From the NCBI GenBank assembly GCA_026627385.1, contig JAPNUR010000007.1:62001-126000 (forward strand): DNA of 64,000 bases, given 5' to 3'. The notes under the pieces were generated by a model, which was given only the letters and a program-made list of their open reading frames with translations, searched no databases and was not told where the DNA came from. Every line of letters begins with the position of its first letter. Positions within the stretch are counted from its first letter, which is position 1. Source of the stretch: Bacillota bacterium. Its GTDB lineage: Bacteria; Bacillota; Sulfobacillia; Sulfobacillales; Sulfobacillaceae. Positions 1 to 8,665 of the stretch are shown here, one piece after another. A program made the translations under genes and the position numbers.

Positions 1-761
1 GCAACGACATTATATTAATCGACCGCGTCCTTGGCATTGGGGAAATTGCTGTGTCGGATCACCGGGGAAGTCATCCGAGCGCGCGAGCGCTAGCCGAGCT
101 AGCGGGCGAGGCGCGTACCGGCGGCCTTTTAGCGGGGAAGGCGGGGGTGTTGCACCTGCATGTGGGTAACGGTCCGCGTCGCTTGGCTCCGTTATTTGAA
201 GTGCTGGACATGGCCGACGTGCCCATTGATACCATGATTCCCACCCACTTGAACCGCGACCGCGAGTTATTAAGCGATGCGGTGCGCTATGGACTATTGG
301 GGGGCTACGTGGACATTACCACTAGCATTGCGCCGGATACCCACGACGTAAAGGCAGTAGCCCCGACCGAGGCGGTCAACATTTTGCGCCAAGCAGGGGT
401 GCCTCTGGCACAGATTTCCTTCAGCACCGATGCCGGGGGATCGGCTCCGGTATTTGACGAACAAGGGCATCTGGACTACGTGGGAATTGGCAACGCCGCC
501 AGTCTCTTTGAGAGTGTGGTGGCCCTCCATCAGGAATTTGGGTATCCATGGAGCGAGGCGTTAGCACCTGCCACGCAAAACCCGGCCAACATTTTGAAGA
601 TGCCGGATGTCGGGCGCATTCACGTAGGGGCTCGAGGGGATCTCTTGGTGACCGACGGTCGTCATGTGGTCTCCGTCGTGGCAGGGGGTACCGTCATGGT
701 GAAAGATGGCCGTGTCGTCAAGCACGGCACGTTCGCCTCTGGTGAGGTTGGCGCCCGGTGA
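1..761 (+). CDS. iadA: Isoaspartyl dipeptidase, 3' part (5' end outside window)
   Basis: Zinc amidohydrolase that cleaves beta-aspartyl dipeptides arising from damaged proteins. The reading frame is open from base 3, and the codons before the GTG at 51 (DIILIDRVLGIGEIAVSDHR) match the IadA family up to its SDHR motif, so the gene enters from the left and 51 is not the start. Visible family marks are SDHRGSHPS, GGLLAGKAGVLHLHVG, the PTHLNR motif with a zinc-ligand-type His, and the catalytic-Asp region STDAGGSAPVFDEQG. The C-terminal GDLLVTDG and VMVKDGRVVKHGTF are the usual amidohydrolase tail. It overlaps the next gene by four bases (GTGA), which suggests translational coupling. Identity is secure; the missing N-terminal third cannot be judged. 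Confidence 0.9.
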   Translation, partial: NDIILIDRVLGIGEIAVSDHRGSHPSARALAELAGEARTGGLLAGKAGVLHLHVGNGPRRLAPLFEVLDMADVPIDTMIPTHLNRDRELLSDAVRYGLLGGYVDITTSIAPDTHDVKAVAPTEAVNILRQAGVPLAQISFSTDAGGSAPVFDEQGHLDYVGIGNAASLFESVVALHQEFGYPWSEALAPATQNPANILKMPDVGRIHVGARGDLLVTDGRHVVSVVAGGTVMVKDGRVVKHGTFASGEVGAR

Positions 762-2419
762 TTCGCCGGCCAAGCTCGTGGGCTCGTCTGCGTCAAATGG
801 CTGAAGTGGTGGCGCAGCACGGGCTCATGATGGTGATGGACGAGATCGGGCTCACGCGATATCTGCCCTGGGGTCTGCGCTTCAGCACCAAGCGTTGGCC
901 ACCGATTGCAGCAGAATGGCCGGACCGCGTGCGCTCGGTGTTGGTCAATCTTGGCCCCACATATGTCAAACTCGGGCAACTGGCATCACTGCGTCCGGAT
1001 GTCTTACCAGGGGAACTCGTGCGCGCGCTGGCACATCTTCAAGACGATGTGCCACCTGTCGATTTTGACGAAGTGACGGCCATCGTCGAACGCGCCTGGG
1101 GAGGGCCAATAGATCGCTTTGTGGCTTGGCTGGATCCCGTGCCCTTGGCTGCGGCCAGCATTGGCCAGGTACATCAAGCGCGCTTGTTTGACGGCCGACG
1201 GGTGGTGGTGAAAGTGCGTCGGCCTCAGGTGTGGGAGCAAGCGCAGGCGGACTTTCGCATTTTACGGACATTAGCCAATAAGGCAGAGCAACGCATCGAA
1301 TGGGCCCGCCAGTATGGGATTCGGGGACTGGTTGAAGAACTCGTGGCGACCATGCAAGATGAACTGGACTTTACGGTGGAAGCTCAAAACACCGACACCG
1401 CGCGGCGCCTGCTGGCCCAAGCGGAAAACGTGCGGATTCCTGAGGTCATCTGGCCCCTCACGCGTCCAGACGTGCTGGTGCTGGAGTCCATTCGCGGGGT
1501 TAAGGTCAATGACCGAGATCGTCTTCAAGCTCAGGCGGAGAATCTTCAAACGGTGGCCCGCCGATATGTGCACGCCCTCTACCAGCAAATCTTTCTCCAC
1601 GGGTTTTTTCACGCCGATCCCCATCCAGGCAATGTGCACGTGGATCCCAAGGGGCGGCTAATCTTTTTAGATTGGGGAATGGTCGGCAACCTGACCCCAG
1701 ACATGCGCAGCCGCTCGGTGACTTTAGTGCTTGGACTTGCGCGGGGCGAAAGTCGCCAAGTGGCGGATGCCCTCATTGGCATGGCTGCTGATGGTGGAAC
1801 GGTCGACCGCCTGGCCTTGGTGCGGGACATTGAGCGCTTGCGCCGGCGCTACTACGAGACCGCGCTTAAAGAGTTTCGATTAGGGCAAGCGCTTGGAGAC
1901 ATTTTCCAAGTGGCTCGCCGCTACCACTTAAGCATCCCACCTGAATACCTCTTCTTGGCCAAAGTAGCGGTCACCGCGGACGGGGTTGTGCGAGAACTGG
2001 ATCCAGACTTTTCACTATTGGAAATGGGGAAACCCCTGGTGGGGGAACTCATCTGGCATCAGGTTAACCCGATCAGCTGGATGCCTGATGCACTTTATCA
2101 TGCTCGGCAATGGGCGGACAGCGTGTGGGCACTGCCTGGGGAAATGGAGCGCGCCTTGGCCACCATATCGCGGGGGGACATTCACATCGTGTTAGAGCAC
2201 AAAAATTTGGATCGGGTGATGGGACACTGGGAGGTTCTCGTCAATCGGTTGGCGCTGTCGTTGCTTCTTGCGGCGATTGTCCTGGGGTTGGCCTTGGTGG
2301 CTCACCGCGAACGGCTACAGCAGATGGCCGGATTGCCCCTGGGAGATTATGCCGTCATACTGACGGTGATCTTAGCCATATGGGCCTTAGTCCGGGCCGT
2401 GCGAAGAGGGAAGAAGTGA
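758..2419 (+). CDS. UbiB/ABC1/AarF-family atypical kinase, membrane-anchored
   Basis: A 553-aa member of the UbiB (ABC1/ADCK) protein-kinase-like family, which acts at the membrane in quinone or isoprenoid lipid metabolism; the physiological substrate is not known. Visible motifs are the family KxGQ motif (YVKLGQLASLRPDVLP), the Ala-rich nucleotide loop AAASIGQVHQA, the catalytic loop GFFHADPHPGNVHVD and the metal-binding LDWGMVGNL. Two hydrophobic helices lie at the C-terminus (about residues 495-515 and 525-545) and end in a basic tail, the usual UbiB anchor. The GTG start at 758 overlaps iadA; an internal start cannot be excluded. Pairing with iadA gives no clear functional link. Confidence 0.88.
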   Translation: MIRRPSSWARLRQMAEVVAQHGLMMVMDEIGLTRYLPWGLRFSTKRWPPIAAEWPDRVRSVLVNLGPTYVKLGQLASLRPDVLPGELVRALAHLQDDVPPVDFDEVTAIVERAWGGPIDRFVAWLDPVPLAAASIGQVHQARLFDGRRVVVKVRRPQVWEQAQADFRILRTLANKAEQRIEWARQYGIRGLVEELVATMQDELDFTVEAQNTDTARRLLAQAENVRIPEVIWPLTRPDVLVLESIRGVKVNDRDRLQAQAENLQTVARRYVHALYQQIFLHGFFHADPHPGNVHVDPKGRLIFLDWGMVGNLTPDMRSRSVTLVLGLARGESRQVADALIGMAADGGTVDRLALVRDIERLRRRYYETALKEFRLGQALGDIFQVARRYHLSIPPEYLFLAKVAVTADGVVRELDPDFSLLEMGKPLVGELIWHQVNPISWMPDALYHARQWADSVWALPGEMERALATISRGDIHIVLEHKNLDRVMGHWEVLVNRLALSLLLAAIVLGLALVAHRERLQQMAGLPLGDYAVILTVILAIWALVRAVRRGKK

Positions 2420-2461
2420 CCGCTGAAATCAGGCGTCTCACCATTGACAACCGCCGGTGCG

Positions 2462-2491
2462 TTGACAGGCGTTTTGGAATATCGATATACT
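2462..2491 (+). promoter_or_regulatory. SigA-type promoter for yceD-rpmF
   Basis: TTGACA (2462-2467), an 18-bp spacer and TATACT (2486-2491). Transcription would begin near 2498, just upstream of the ATG at 2519, which argues against the longer reading of yceD from 2444. A second TTGACA at 2444 has no matching -10. Confidence 0.7.
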
Positions 2492-2518
2492 GAAGCGAGT
2501 GTGTCGCGAGGTGCAACA

Positions 2519-3046
2519 ATGGAAGTGCGGGTCTCAGACGTTAAGAAATGGGTGGGCCGTGAGGAAGCTACGGAGATTCAAGAGGCGTGGCCCGAAGTGG
2601 CCTCCGCACGCGTGGGTTATCCTTTGACTGATCCAGCGGTGGTACATGTCTTGGTGCGCAACACGGGCGGGGGACGCCTGGTTGTGGAGGTCAAGGGTGT
2701 GCTAGAAGCGGAAGCGGTCTGTACCCGGTGCGCGGAACCCTTCCATTTATCGTTGCCGTTCGAAGCCACCGAGGAATTTCGCGAGGAAGCCGGACCTTCC
2801 GACGAAAATTTAGATTATGGGCGGTATACCGGCGACAAAATCAACTTGGATGTGATGGTAGCGGATGCTGCCGGAGCCAGTGTGCCCATTGCGGTGCTGT
2901 GTCATCCGGATTGCTTAGGGCTCTGTCCGGTATGCGGCACCAACCGCAATGTGACGTCATGCGACTGCGCGGTGGCGGTCGATGAGCGATGGGCGCCGCT
3001 AGCCGACTTAACGTGGCCGGACGACACTGATCACGCCAAGAATTAG
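2519..3046 (+). CDS. yceD: YceD/DUF177 family protein
   Basis: A 175-aa DUF177 protein. The family is encoded directly upstream of rpmF across bacteria and is linked to 23S rRNA/large-subunit maturation. The ATG at 2519 is chosen because a promoter ends at 2491 and GAGGTG lies at 2508-2513; the in-frame upstream codons from 2444 would lie inside the promoter. Visible marks are VCTRCAEPFHLSLPF in the middle and a Cys-rich C-terminal part (LCHPDCLGLCPVCGTN, then CDC) typical of Gram-positive members and possibly metal-binding. It lies 12 bp upstream of rpmF, the normal partnership. Confidence 0.88.
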   Translation: MEVRVSDVKKWVGREEATEIQEAWPEVASARVGYPLTDPAVVHVLVRNTGGGRLVVEVKGVLEAEAVCTRCAEPFHLSLPFEATEEFREEAGPSDENLDYGRYTGDKINLDVMVADAAGASVPIAVLCHPDCLGLCPVCGTNRNVTSCDCAVAVDERWAPLADLTWPDDTDHAKN

Positions 3047-3058
3047 GGAGAGAAAAAT

Positions 3059-3238
3059 ATGGCAGTGCCAAAGCATAAGCTGTCGCGCTCGCGTACGCGT
3101 AAGCGTCGATCGCAATGGAAATTAAAACCGCCGCACTGGGTGGAATGTCCCCGGTGTCATGGCGATCGCTTGCCGCATCACGTCTGCCCTCATTGCGGCT
3201 TTTACGGGGGACGGATTGTGGTACAGCACGAGCGGTAA
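3059..3238 (+). CDS. rpmF: 50S ribosomal protein L32
   Basis: A 59-aa ribosomal protein of the large subunit. It begins MAVPKHKLSRSRTRKRRSQW, the diagnostic L32 N-terminus (MAVPKxKxSxxxxxxRR). It carries a CPRC...CPHC pair (C30, C33, C43, C46) that forms the zinc ribbon of the zinc-containing L32 type. GGGAGAG lies 8-14 bases upstream of the ATG. It is followed by a strong intrinsic terminator, so yceD-rpmF form a two-gene unit. The zinc-type L32 is the form replaced by a Cys-less paralogue in some bacteria under zinc limitation; no such paralogue is seen here. Confidence 0.97.
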   Translation: MAVPKHKLSRSRTRKRRSQWKLKPPHWVECPRCHGDRLPHHVCPHCGFYGGRIVVQHER

Positions 3239-3249
3239 ACCACGTTTTC

Positions 3250-3276
3250 CTCCGCCCATTGGGCGGAGCTTTTTTT
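3250..3276 (+). terminator. Intrinsic terminator after rpmF
   Basis: Perfect 8-bp stem CTCCGCCC / GGGCGGAG around a 3-base loop, followed by CTTTTTTT. It ends the yceD-rpmF transcript 12 bp after the rpmF stop. Confidence 0.92.
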
Positions 3277-3290
3277 GCGGAGGGCGCCTT

Positions 3291-3319
3291 TTGCCAGAGT
3301 TGTGAGTTGGTGATATTAT
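3291..3319 (+). promoter_or_regulatory. SigA-type promoter for the fapR-plsX-fab operon
   Basis: TTGCCA (3291-3296), a 17-bp spacer and TATTAT (3314-3319), 59 bp before the fapR start. In Bacillus, FapR binds a palindrome at this kind of promoter. I see no clear match to the Bacillus operator here, so autoregulation is expected from the family but not shown. Confidence 0.6.
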
Positions 3320-3377
3320 CTACTCATATGTGGGGTAACGCGGCGGTTTTAATACGACGTGGGGACCGGAGGGATTC

Positions 3378-3956
3378 ATGGCTAAGCTGGGACGGACGGA
3401 ACGTCAACGGCTTTTGATTGAGCGGCTGAAGGAAAATCCTTTGCAAACGGACGAAGAGCTTGCTCAATATTTTGGCGTGAGCGTGCCGACCATTCGCCTG
3501 GACCGCTTTTACCTGGGAATACCGGAATTGCGCTTGCGTTCCGAAGGATTGGCGCGCCAAGCGGTAACGCGGCTTCGCGCTATGGATCGGGGGGAAATGG
3601 TCGGGCAATTGGTCGATCTGGAACTGGGGCGGTCAGGGCGTTCCGTGATGGCGACGACGGAGGCGATGGCGTTTGAACGAACGGGTGTGGTTCGCGGCCA
3701 CTACATTTTTGGGCAGGCCGACTCACTGGCCTTAGCGGTTGTCGATGGCGATGTGGTGTTGACGGGATTAGTGAATGCCAAGTATAAAGTGCCGGTGAAG
3801 GCGGGCGCGGAAATTTGGGCAACCGCGGAGGTTTTGCGACACCTCGGTTCGCGATGGGTGGTGTTAGTCGTGAGCACCGTGAGGGATGTCCCGGTGTTTC
3901 GCGCCAAATTTGTGGTCGTCGCCATTGATGGCGATAAAGGGGCAGTAGCATGGTAA
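3378..3956 (+). CDS. fapR: FapR, malonyl-CoA-responsive repressor of lipid synthesis
   Basis: A 192-aa transcription factor that represses fatty-acid and phospholipid genes and is released by malonyl-CoA/malonyl-ACP. It has an N-terminal DeoR-like HTH (about residues 5-45, including LQTDEELAQYFGVSVPTIRLDR) joined to a C-terminal hot-dog effector domain (about 75-190, with GHYIFGQADSLALAV and TGLVNAKYKVPVKAG). GGAGGG precedes the ATG. The last seven bases overlap plsX, so regulator and first biosynthetic gene are translated as a coupled pair, as in Bacillus. Length and layout match the family. Confidence 0.95.
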   Translation: MAKLGRTERQRLLIERLKENPLQTDEELAQYFGVSVPTIRLDRFYLGIPELRLRSEGLARQAVTRLRAMDRGEMVGQLVDLELGRSGRSVMATTEAMAFERTGVVRGHYIFGQADSLALAVVDGDVVLTGLVNAKYKVPVKAGAEIWATAEVLRHLGSRWVVLVVSTVRDVPVFRAKFVVVAIDGDKGAVAW

Positions 3957-4957
3957 CCATTGCGCTTGATGTGATGGGGGGCGACTGGGCCCCGGGGGCC
4001 GCCATTCGCGGCGCGCGTCAAGCGGTCGTCGAGAATGGCGACGTGAGGGTGCTACTGGTGGGGGATTGGGGCCAGCTCACCGCGGAGGAGCGCGAAGTGG
4101 CGACCCATACCAGACTGTCCTGGATCCAGGCTGACGAGGTGATTCTTAACGCCGACGCCCCGGTGCAAGCAGTTCGTCAGAAGCGGGAGTCCTCCTTAGT
4201 GAAAACCATTCGCTTGGTGCGGGACGGTGAAGCCTGGGCGGCCATCTCGGCCGGTAATACGGGTGCCTTAATGGCCGCCGGACTCTTTGTGCTGGGACGC
4301 TTGGAGGGGATCGAACGTCCTGCGTTAACCGCGATATTGCCAAGTTTTCACGGATGGGGCGTGTTGATGCTCGACGTCGGCGCTAACCTCGATCCCCGTC
4401 CTTATCAGCTCTACCAATATGGCGTCATGGGATCGATTTATTGCCGCGAAGTGTATGGAGTTGAGGAGCCGCGAGTCGCGTTATTAAACGTCGGCGTGGA
4501 AGCGGAAAAGGGTCCACCGCTGATGCGCCATGCCTATCAACTCTTAAAGAACGACCCGCAGCTTGGGTTCGTGGGCAACTTGGAACCGCGTGAGCTGTTG
4601 CAAGGACAAGCCGACGTGGTGGTCACCGACGGGTTCGCGGGGAATGTGGCCCTCAAGGCCATTGAGGGAGCGGCACGAGACATTTTTCGGGAGGTGCGCC
4701 AGGCGCTCCTCGGTAGCTGGCGCCATAAGTTGGGCGCGCTCTTGGTACAAGACGGTTTTCGGGCATTAAGCAAACGGTGGGATTACCAGGAACAAGGCGG
4801 CGCGCCGCTTTTGGGATTAAAGCAGATTGTCTACAAATGTCACGGGGCGAGCGATGCCCGCGCGTTTTTGCGCACCATCCAACGCGCCGCAGAATATTGT
4901 CAACGCGATTCCCAGTCGCGGATTCTCGAAGGCATTCAAAGGGGGGCGGAAGCGTAA
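3950..4957 (+). CDS. plsX: Phosphate acyltransferase PlsX
   Basis: A 335-aa peripheral membrane enzyme that turns acyl-ACP and phosphate into acyl-phosphate, the donor for PlsY in phosphatidic acid synthesis. Family marks are the N-terminal ALDVMGGDWAPGAAIRGA, the ISAGNTGALMAAGLF loop, MLDVGANLDPRPYQLYQY, LLNVGVEAEKGPPL and VVTDGFAGNVALKAIEGAA near the C-terminus. It starts inside fapR (7-base overlap) and ends in TAATG, shared with fabH. Confidence 0.96.
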   Translation: MVTIALDVMGGDWAPGAAIRGARQAVVENGDVRVLLVGDWGQLTAEEREVATHTRLSWIQADEVILNADAPVQAVRQKRESSLVKTIRLVRDGEAWAAISAGNTGALMAAGLFVLGRLEGIERPALTAILPSFHGWGVLMLDVGANLDPRPYQLYQYGVMGSIYCREVYGVEEPRVALLNVGVEAEKGPPLMRHAYQLLKNDPQLGFVGNLEPRELLQGQADVVVTDGFAGNVALKAIEGAARDIFREVRQALLGSWRHKLGALLVQDGFRALSKRWDYQEQGGAPLLGLKQIVYKCHGASDARAFLRTIQRAAEYCQRDSQSRILEGIQRGAEA

Positions 4958-5949
4958 TGGGGCGCGCGGTTATAACCGGGTTGGGCACCTATGTCCCGGA
5001 GCGCATCTTGTCAAACCATGATTTAGAGCAGCTGGTGGACACCAACGATGCCTGGATTGTCTCCCGGACTGGAATTCGCGAACGGCGGCTAGCCCGTGAC
5101 GACCAAGCCACCAGCGACATGGCCTACGAGGCAAGCGCGCGGGCGTTGGCGGATGCTCATGTTGAGGCATCGTCTCTCGATTTCATCATCGTGGCGACGA
5201 ATACCCCAGACACCCTATTTCCATCAACCGCCGCGCGCCTTCAGGCACGCCTGAGCGAAAAGCCGATACCGGGGGTCGATGTGCAAGCAGGATGCACCGG
5301 TTGGATTTACGGTCTTCAGATGGGTGCCGCGTTTATTGAGGCCAATATGTACCAGCGAGTATTGGTGGTAGCCAGCGACAAATTATCCAGCATTGTGGAT
5401 TATGAGGATCGATCGACGGCGGTCTTATTTGGCGATGGCGCTGGCGCGGTGGTGTTGGAATCCGGGCCCGCGGGAACCCCTTTTGGGATCCTGGCCTCCT
5501 ATCTCAATGCTGACGGCCGTGGCGCGGATTTGTTGGCGTTGCCCGCGGGCGGATCGCGGTCGCCAGCGTCGCGGGAAACCGTCGACAGTCGCCTCCATTT
5601 TCTCAAGATGAGCGGCAACGACGTCTTTCGCTTTGCGGTGAAGGCGTTGCCGGAAGCGGTTGAAGTGGGCCTGGCCAGAGGTGGACTCTCGCTGCAAGAT
5701 ATGGACCTGTTGGTTCCGCATCAAGCCAATGAGCGCATTATCGATGCCGCAAGACGGCAACTCAACGTGGCGGAGCACAAAGTGGTGAAGAACATCGAAC
5801 GGTACGGCAACACCTCGGTTGCCTCCATCCCCTTGGCTCTTGAGGAGGTGCGCCAGGACGGCCGTTTGGTGGATGGCATGGTTGTGGTGCTGGCGGCCTT
5901 CGGATCCGGGTTGACGTGGGGCTCCACCGTTGTGCGCTGGGGGAAATGA
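4957..5949 (+). CDS. fabH: Beta-ketoacyl-ACP synthase III
   Basis: A 330-aa enzyme that condenses acyl-CoA with malonyl-ACP to start fatty-acid synthesis; in Gram-positive bacteria it usually selects branched primers. The catalytic triad is visible: Cys in VQAGCTGWIYG, His in LVPHQANERII and Asn in ERYGNTSVAS. The ATG at 4957 shares its A with the plsX stop (TAATG) and opens MGRAVITGLGTYVPERIL, the family N-terminus; the longer open frame back to 4777 is overlap with plsX. The next gene follows after one base. Confidence 0.96.
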   Translation: MGRAVITGLGTYVPERILSNHDLEQLVDTNDAWIVSRTGIRERRLARDDQATSDMAYEASARALADAHVEASSLDFIIVATNTPDTLFPSTAARLQARLSEKPIPGVDVQAGCTGWIYGLQMGAAFIEANMYQRVLVVASDKLSSIVDYEDRSTAVLFGDGAGAVVLESGPAGTPFGILASYLNADGRGADLLALPAGGSRSPASRETVDSRLHFLKMSGNDVFRFAVKALPEAVEVGLARGGLSLQDMDLLVPHQANERIIDAARRQLNVAEHKVVKNIERYGNTSVASIPLALEEVRQDGRLVDGMVVVLAAFGSGLTWGSTVVRWGK

Positions 5950-5950
5950 G

Positions 5951-6832
5951 ATGCGGATCGCGGTGGTGACCGATTCGACGGCCGATCTGCCAGCGGCGTT
6001 TGTGCACCGATACGGGGTGCGCGTGGTACCTTTGACCGTGGAGATGGAGGGAAGGGTGTACCGCGATGGCGTCGACTTGGATGCGGAGGCCTTTTTAGAG
6101 CGGCTTCCGGCTCTTCGTGATATCCCGCATACGGCTGCCCCCTCCCCGGGAGCTTTTGGGGAGACCTATCGTGCTGCGTTAGAGGCGGGGGCGGATGGGA
6201 TCGTATCCATTCATTTGGCCCGCGGCTTATCAGCCACGGTGACCGCCGCAGAAACCGCCGCGGCCATGATGGAGGAGCGGGTAGTGGTCATTGATGGGGG
6301 ATCCGCGAGCTTGGGCACGGGGCTTTTGGTCTGGTGGACTGTTCAACGGGCTATGAGCGGTGCGTCTACGGCCGTTATTTGCGAAGAGCTGGAACAGTTG
6401 AAAGGACGGCTCTTTGCCTTGACGGCCCCCATCACCCTGGAATATTTGGCCCGCGGCGGGCGTATTGGTCAGGCAGCGCGCTGGGTGGGCACCCTCCTCG
6501 ACATGAAGCCGGTGTTGCTGCTCCAACACGGGGTGTTTCGACCCGAGCGGCGGGTGCGGGGGGAACGCCATATTATCCCGGCGCTATTAGCCGCGGTGGC
6601 CGAACGGGTGTCGCCCGGTACACCCCTATTAGCCGCTTTAGGGCACTCGGGGCATCGGGAACGGTATGCGGCCTTAGAGCAGGGGCTCAGAAACCGTTAT
6701 GAGGTATTGGGGTGGCTCGACGGGGTGATAGGTCCGGCTATTTCCGCGCATGTCGGTCCCGGGGCCTTTGGCGTTATCGTGCTGCCGCTGACTCATGAGG
6801 AGGCGCAATTATGGAAGGAGGCGAGGGGATGA
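5951..6832 (+). CDS. DegV-family fatty-acid-binding protein
   Basis: A 293-aa DegV protein. The family binds a fatty acid between two alpha/beta domains and acts as the FakB subunit that presents it to the kinase FakA. It opens with MRIAVVTDSTADLPAAF and has TAAPSPGAFGETYRAAL, SIHLARGLSATVTAAE, VIDGGSASLGTGLLV and LEYLARGGRIGQAARW, the DegV lipid-pocket motifs. The ATG at 5951 lies one base after the fabH stop. Its presence inside a fab operon supports a role in fatty-acid handling; no fakA gene is in the window. Confidence 0.92.
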   Translation: MRIAVVTDSTADLPAAFVHRYGVRVVPLTVEMEGRVYRDGVDLDAEAFLERLPALRDIPHTAAPSPGAFGETYRAALEAGADGIVSIHLARGLSATVTAAETAAAMMEERVVVIDGGSASLGTGLLVWWTVQRAMSGASTAVICEELEQLKGRLFALTAPITLEYLARGGRIGQAARWVGTLLDMKPVLLLQHGVFRPERRVRGERHIIPALLAAVAERVSPGTPLLAALGHSGHRERYAALEQGLRNRYEVLGWLDGVIGPAISAHVGPGAFGVIVLPLTHEEAQLWKEARG

Positions 6833-7761
6833 CCCACTGGGCGGTGATGTTTCCGGGGCAAGGGTCGCAGTACGTGGGCATGGGCAAAGCCCTGTACCGT
6901 GACTACAGCGTGGCTAAGTTAGCGTTTGAAGAGGCTAATGAGGCTCTCGATATCGATTTGTCCTCCCTCATATTTGAGGGGCCAGACAGCGCTTTGGAGG
7001 ACACGGAAATTCAGCAGCCGGCCATTTTGGTGGTCAGCGTCGCCGCCTGGCGCGCGTTAAAGGATGAGCGGCCCGAGTTTTTGCCTGACGCGGCGCTGGG
7101 GTTGTCGTTGGGCGAATATTCGGCGTATGTGGCATCAGGCGTATTGCCATACGTGGATGCGGTGCGAATCACCCGTTTACGGGGACGGGCCATGCAGTCT
7201 GCGGTGCCCAAAGGCGAGGGGGGCATGATGGCGGTGCTCGGGTTGGCTAGTGATGTGGTAGAAGATATTTGTCGCGAAGCGAGTCGGGTCGGAACGGTCG
7301 ATCCCGCGAACTTTAACGCACCGGGTCAGGTGGTGGTGTCCGGACTTGAAGGCGGGTTGGCGCGCGTCGGGGAACTTGTCCGCGCCCAGGGCGGTAAAGC
7401 GGTGCGACTCGCGGTTAGCGCCCCGTTTCATTCGCGGTTGTTGGCGCCAGCCGGTGCGGTCCTGGAAGACGCGTTAAACGAGATTCGGTGGGGTGCGGCA
7501 AGATTCCCTGTCATTGCCAACGTCGACGCGGAACCTTGCCGCGAGGCTGAGGAGATCGTTCCCCGCTTGGTGGCCCAGGTATCGCGGCCGGTGCGGTTTG
7601 AAGACAGTATTCGCCGCCTGGCGCGCGAGGGGGTGACGCACTTTTTGGAGCTAGGGCCGGGTAAAAGCTTAACCAGTTTGGTGAAAAAGATTGATCGCAG
7701 CCTTCAGCCCCTGGCTGTCCAGGATTCCGAGGGGCTCCGAAAGGCACTTGAACTGGTCTAG
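6829..7761 (+). CDS. fabD: Malonyl-CoA:ACP transacylase
   Basis: A 310-aa enzyme that loads malonyl onto acyl carrier protein. It opens with WAVMFPGQGSQYVGMG; the nucleophile Ser lies in LGLSLGEYSAYVASG, where the usual GHSLGE has Leu in place of His, a change also known in clostridial relatives. The second catalytic His is in VSAPFHSRLL. ATG 6829 is preferred over ATG 6811 because GGAGG lies just ahead and it overlaps the degV stop as ATGA. A promoter for fabG lies at its 3' end. Confidence 0.95.
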   Translation: MTHWAVMFPGQGSQYVGMGKALYRDYSVAKLAFEEANEALDIDLSSLIFEGPDSALEDTEIQQPAILVVSVAAWRALKDERPEFLPDAALGLSLGEYSAYVASGVLPYVDAVRITRLRGRAMQSAVPKGEGGMMAVLGLASDVVEDICREASRVGTVDPANFNAPGQVVVSGLEGGLARVGELVRAQGGKAVRLAVSAPFHSRLLAPAGAVLEDALNEIRWGAARFPVIANVDAEPCREAEEIVPRLVAQVSRPVRFEDSIRRLAREGVTHFLELGPGKSLTSLVKKIDRSLQPLAVQDSEGLRKALELV

Positions 7762-7776
7762 GTCGGAGGCTATAAT
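7748..7776 (+). promoter_or_regulatory. SigA-type promoter for fabG-acpP-fabF-rnc
   Basis: TTGAAC (7748-7753), a 17-bp spacer and TATAAT (7771-7776). The -35 lies in the last codons of fabD, so the downstream half of the fab cluster can be transcribed separately from fapR-plsX-fabH-degV-fabD. Confidence 0.75.
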
Positions 7777-7832
7777 AGCAGCGAATTGCGTTGGAGAGCC
7801 TCAGCCAAACGTGTCAATCCAAGGAAAGTAGG

Positions 7833-8585
7833 ATGATGATGACAATAGCGTGGCGTGACAAGGTGGCTGTCGTCACCGGAGGCTCCCGTGGGATTGGTCG
7901 CCACATCGCGTTGCAACTGGCGAAGGCCGGGCTTAAAGTCGCGGTGAGCTATCGTGGCAATGAAACTGCAGCGCAGGAGACGGAAGCGCTAATCCGTCAA
8001 CAAGGAGCTGAGAGCCTCTTACTGCAGTTGGATGTTTCCCAAATTGCCAATGCGCAGGTGCTGATTGATCAGGTGCTACAAACCTGGGGGCGTGTTGACG
8101 TGGTTGTCAACAATGCGGGCATTGCGCGCGATACCTTGCTGTTGCGAATGAAAGACAGCGACTGGACTGAGGTCATCCAAACCGATTTGACGGGTGTTTT
8201 TGCCGTCACGCGGGCGAGTATGCGTCCCATGATGAAGCAGCGCTTTGGACGCATTGTCAACATTGCTTCGATCGCGGGATTGATGGGCAATGTCGGGCAG
8301 GCTAACTATGCGGCGGCGAAGGCGGGAGTCATTGGGTTCACCCGTTCGGTGGCCCGAGAGATGGCGTCGCGCAACATTACCGTCAATGCGGTGGCGCCAG
8401 GATTGATTGAAACCGACTTAACTCATGATATGTCTGAGGATGCGTTGCAAGCCCTCGTCAAGCAGGTGCCGTTAGGACGATTGGGAAGACCAGACGAGGT
8501 GGCGGACGCGGTCTGGTATCTCATCAATGCCGACTACGTGACGGGCCAGACGCTTGTGGTTGACGGTGGGTTGGTGATGGATTAA
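7833..8585 (+). CDS. fabG: 3-oxoacyl-ACP reductase
   Basis: A 250-aa short-chain dehydrogenase that reduces beta-ketoacyl-ACP with NADPH in each elongation cycle. It has the TGGSRGIGRHIALQLAKAG nucleotide loop, NNAGIARD, the catalytic Ser in IVNIASIAGLMGN, the YAAAKAG Tyr/Lys pair and VAPGLIETDL. Three ATGs in a row (7833, 7836, 7839) are possible starts after AAGGAAAGTAGG; the first is taken. The open frame upstream to 7791 lies in the leader. It is followed by acpP. Confidence 0.95.
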   Translation: MMMTIAWRDKVAVVTGGSRGIGRHIALQLAKAGLKVAVSYRGNETAAQETEALIRQQGAESLLLQLDVSQIANAQVLIDQVLQTWGRVDVVVNNAGIARDTLLLRMKDSDWTEVIQTDLTGVFAVTRASMRPMMKQRFGRIVNIASIAGLMGNVGQANYAAAKAGVIGFTRSVAREMASRNITVNAVAPGLIETDLTHDMSEDALQALVKQVPLGRLGRPDEVADAVWYLINADYVTGQTLVVDGGLVMD

Positions 8586-8665
8586 AGACGGGGCAGCAAC
8601 GCCATGCTACCGTGAGATAGCCCGGCAAGATGACTCGGGGCAATACTTCTAAAGGAGTGGGAACT

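Noticed and set aside
2444-2518. N-terminal extension of YceD
   Set aside because: It would begin upstream of and run through a good SigA promoter; the DUF177 pattern starts at the ATG 2519.
3300-3377. FapR operator
   Set aside because: No convincing match to the Bacillus FapR palindrome could be found by eye at the fapR or fabG promoters.
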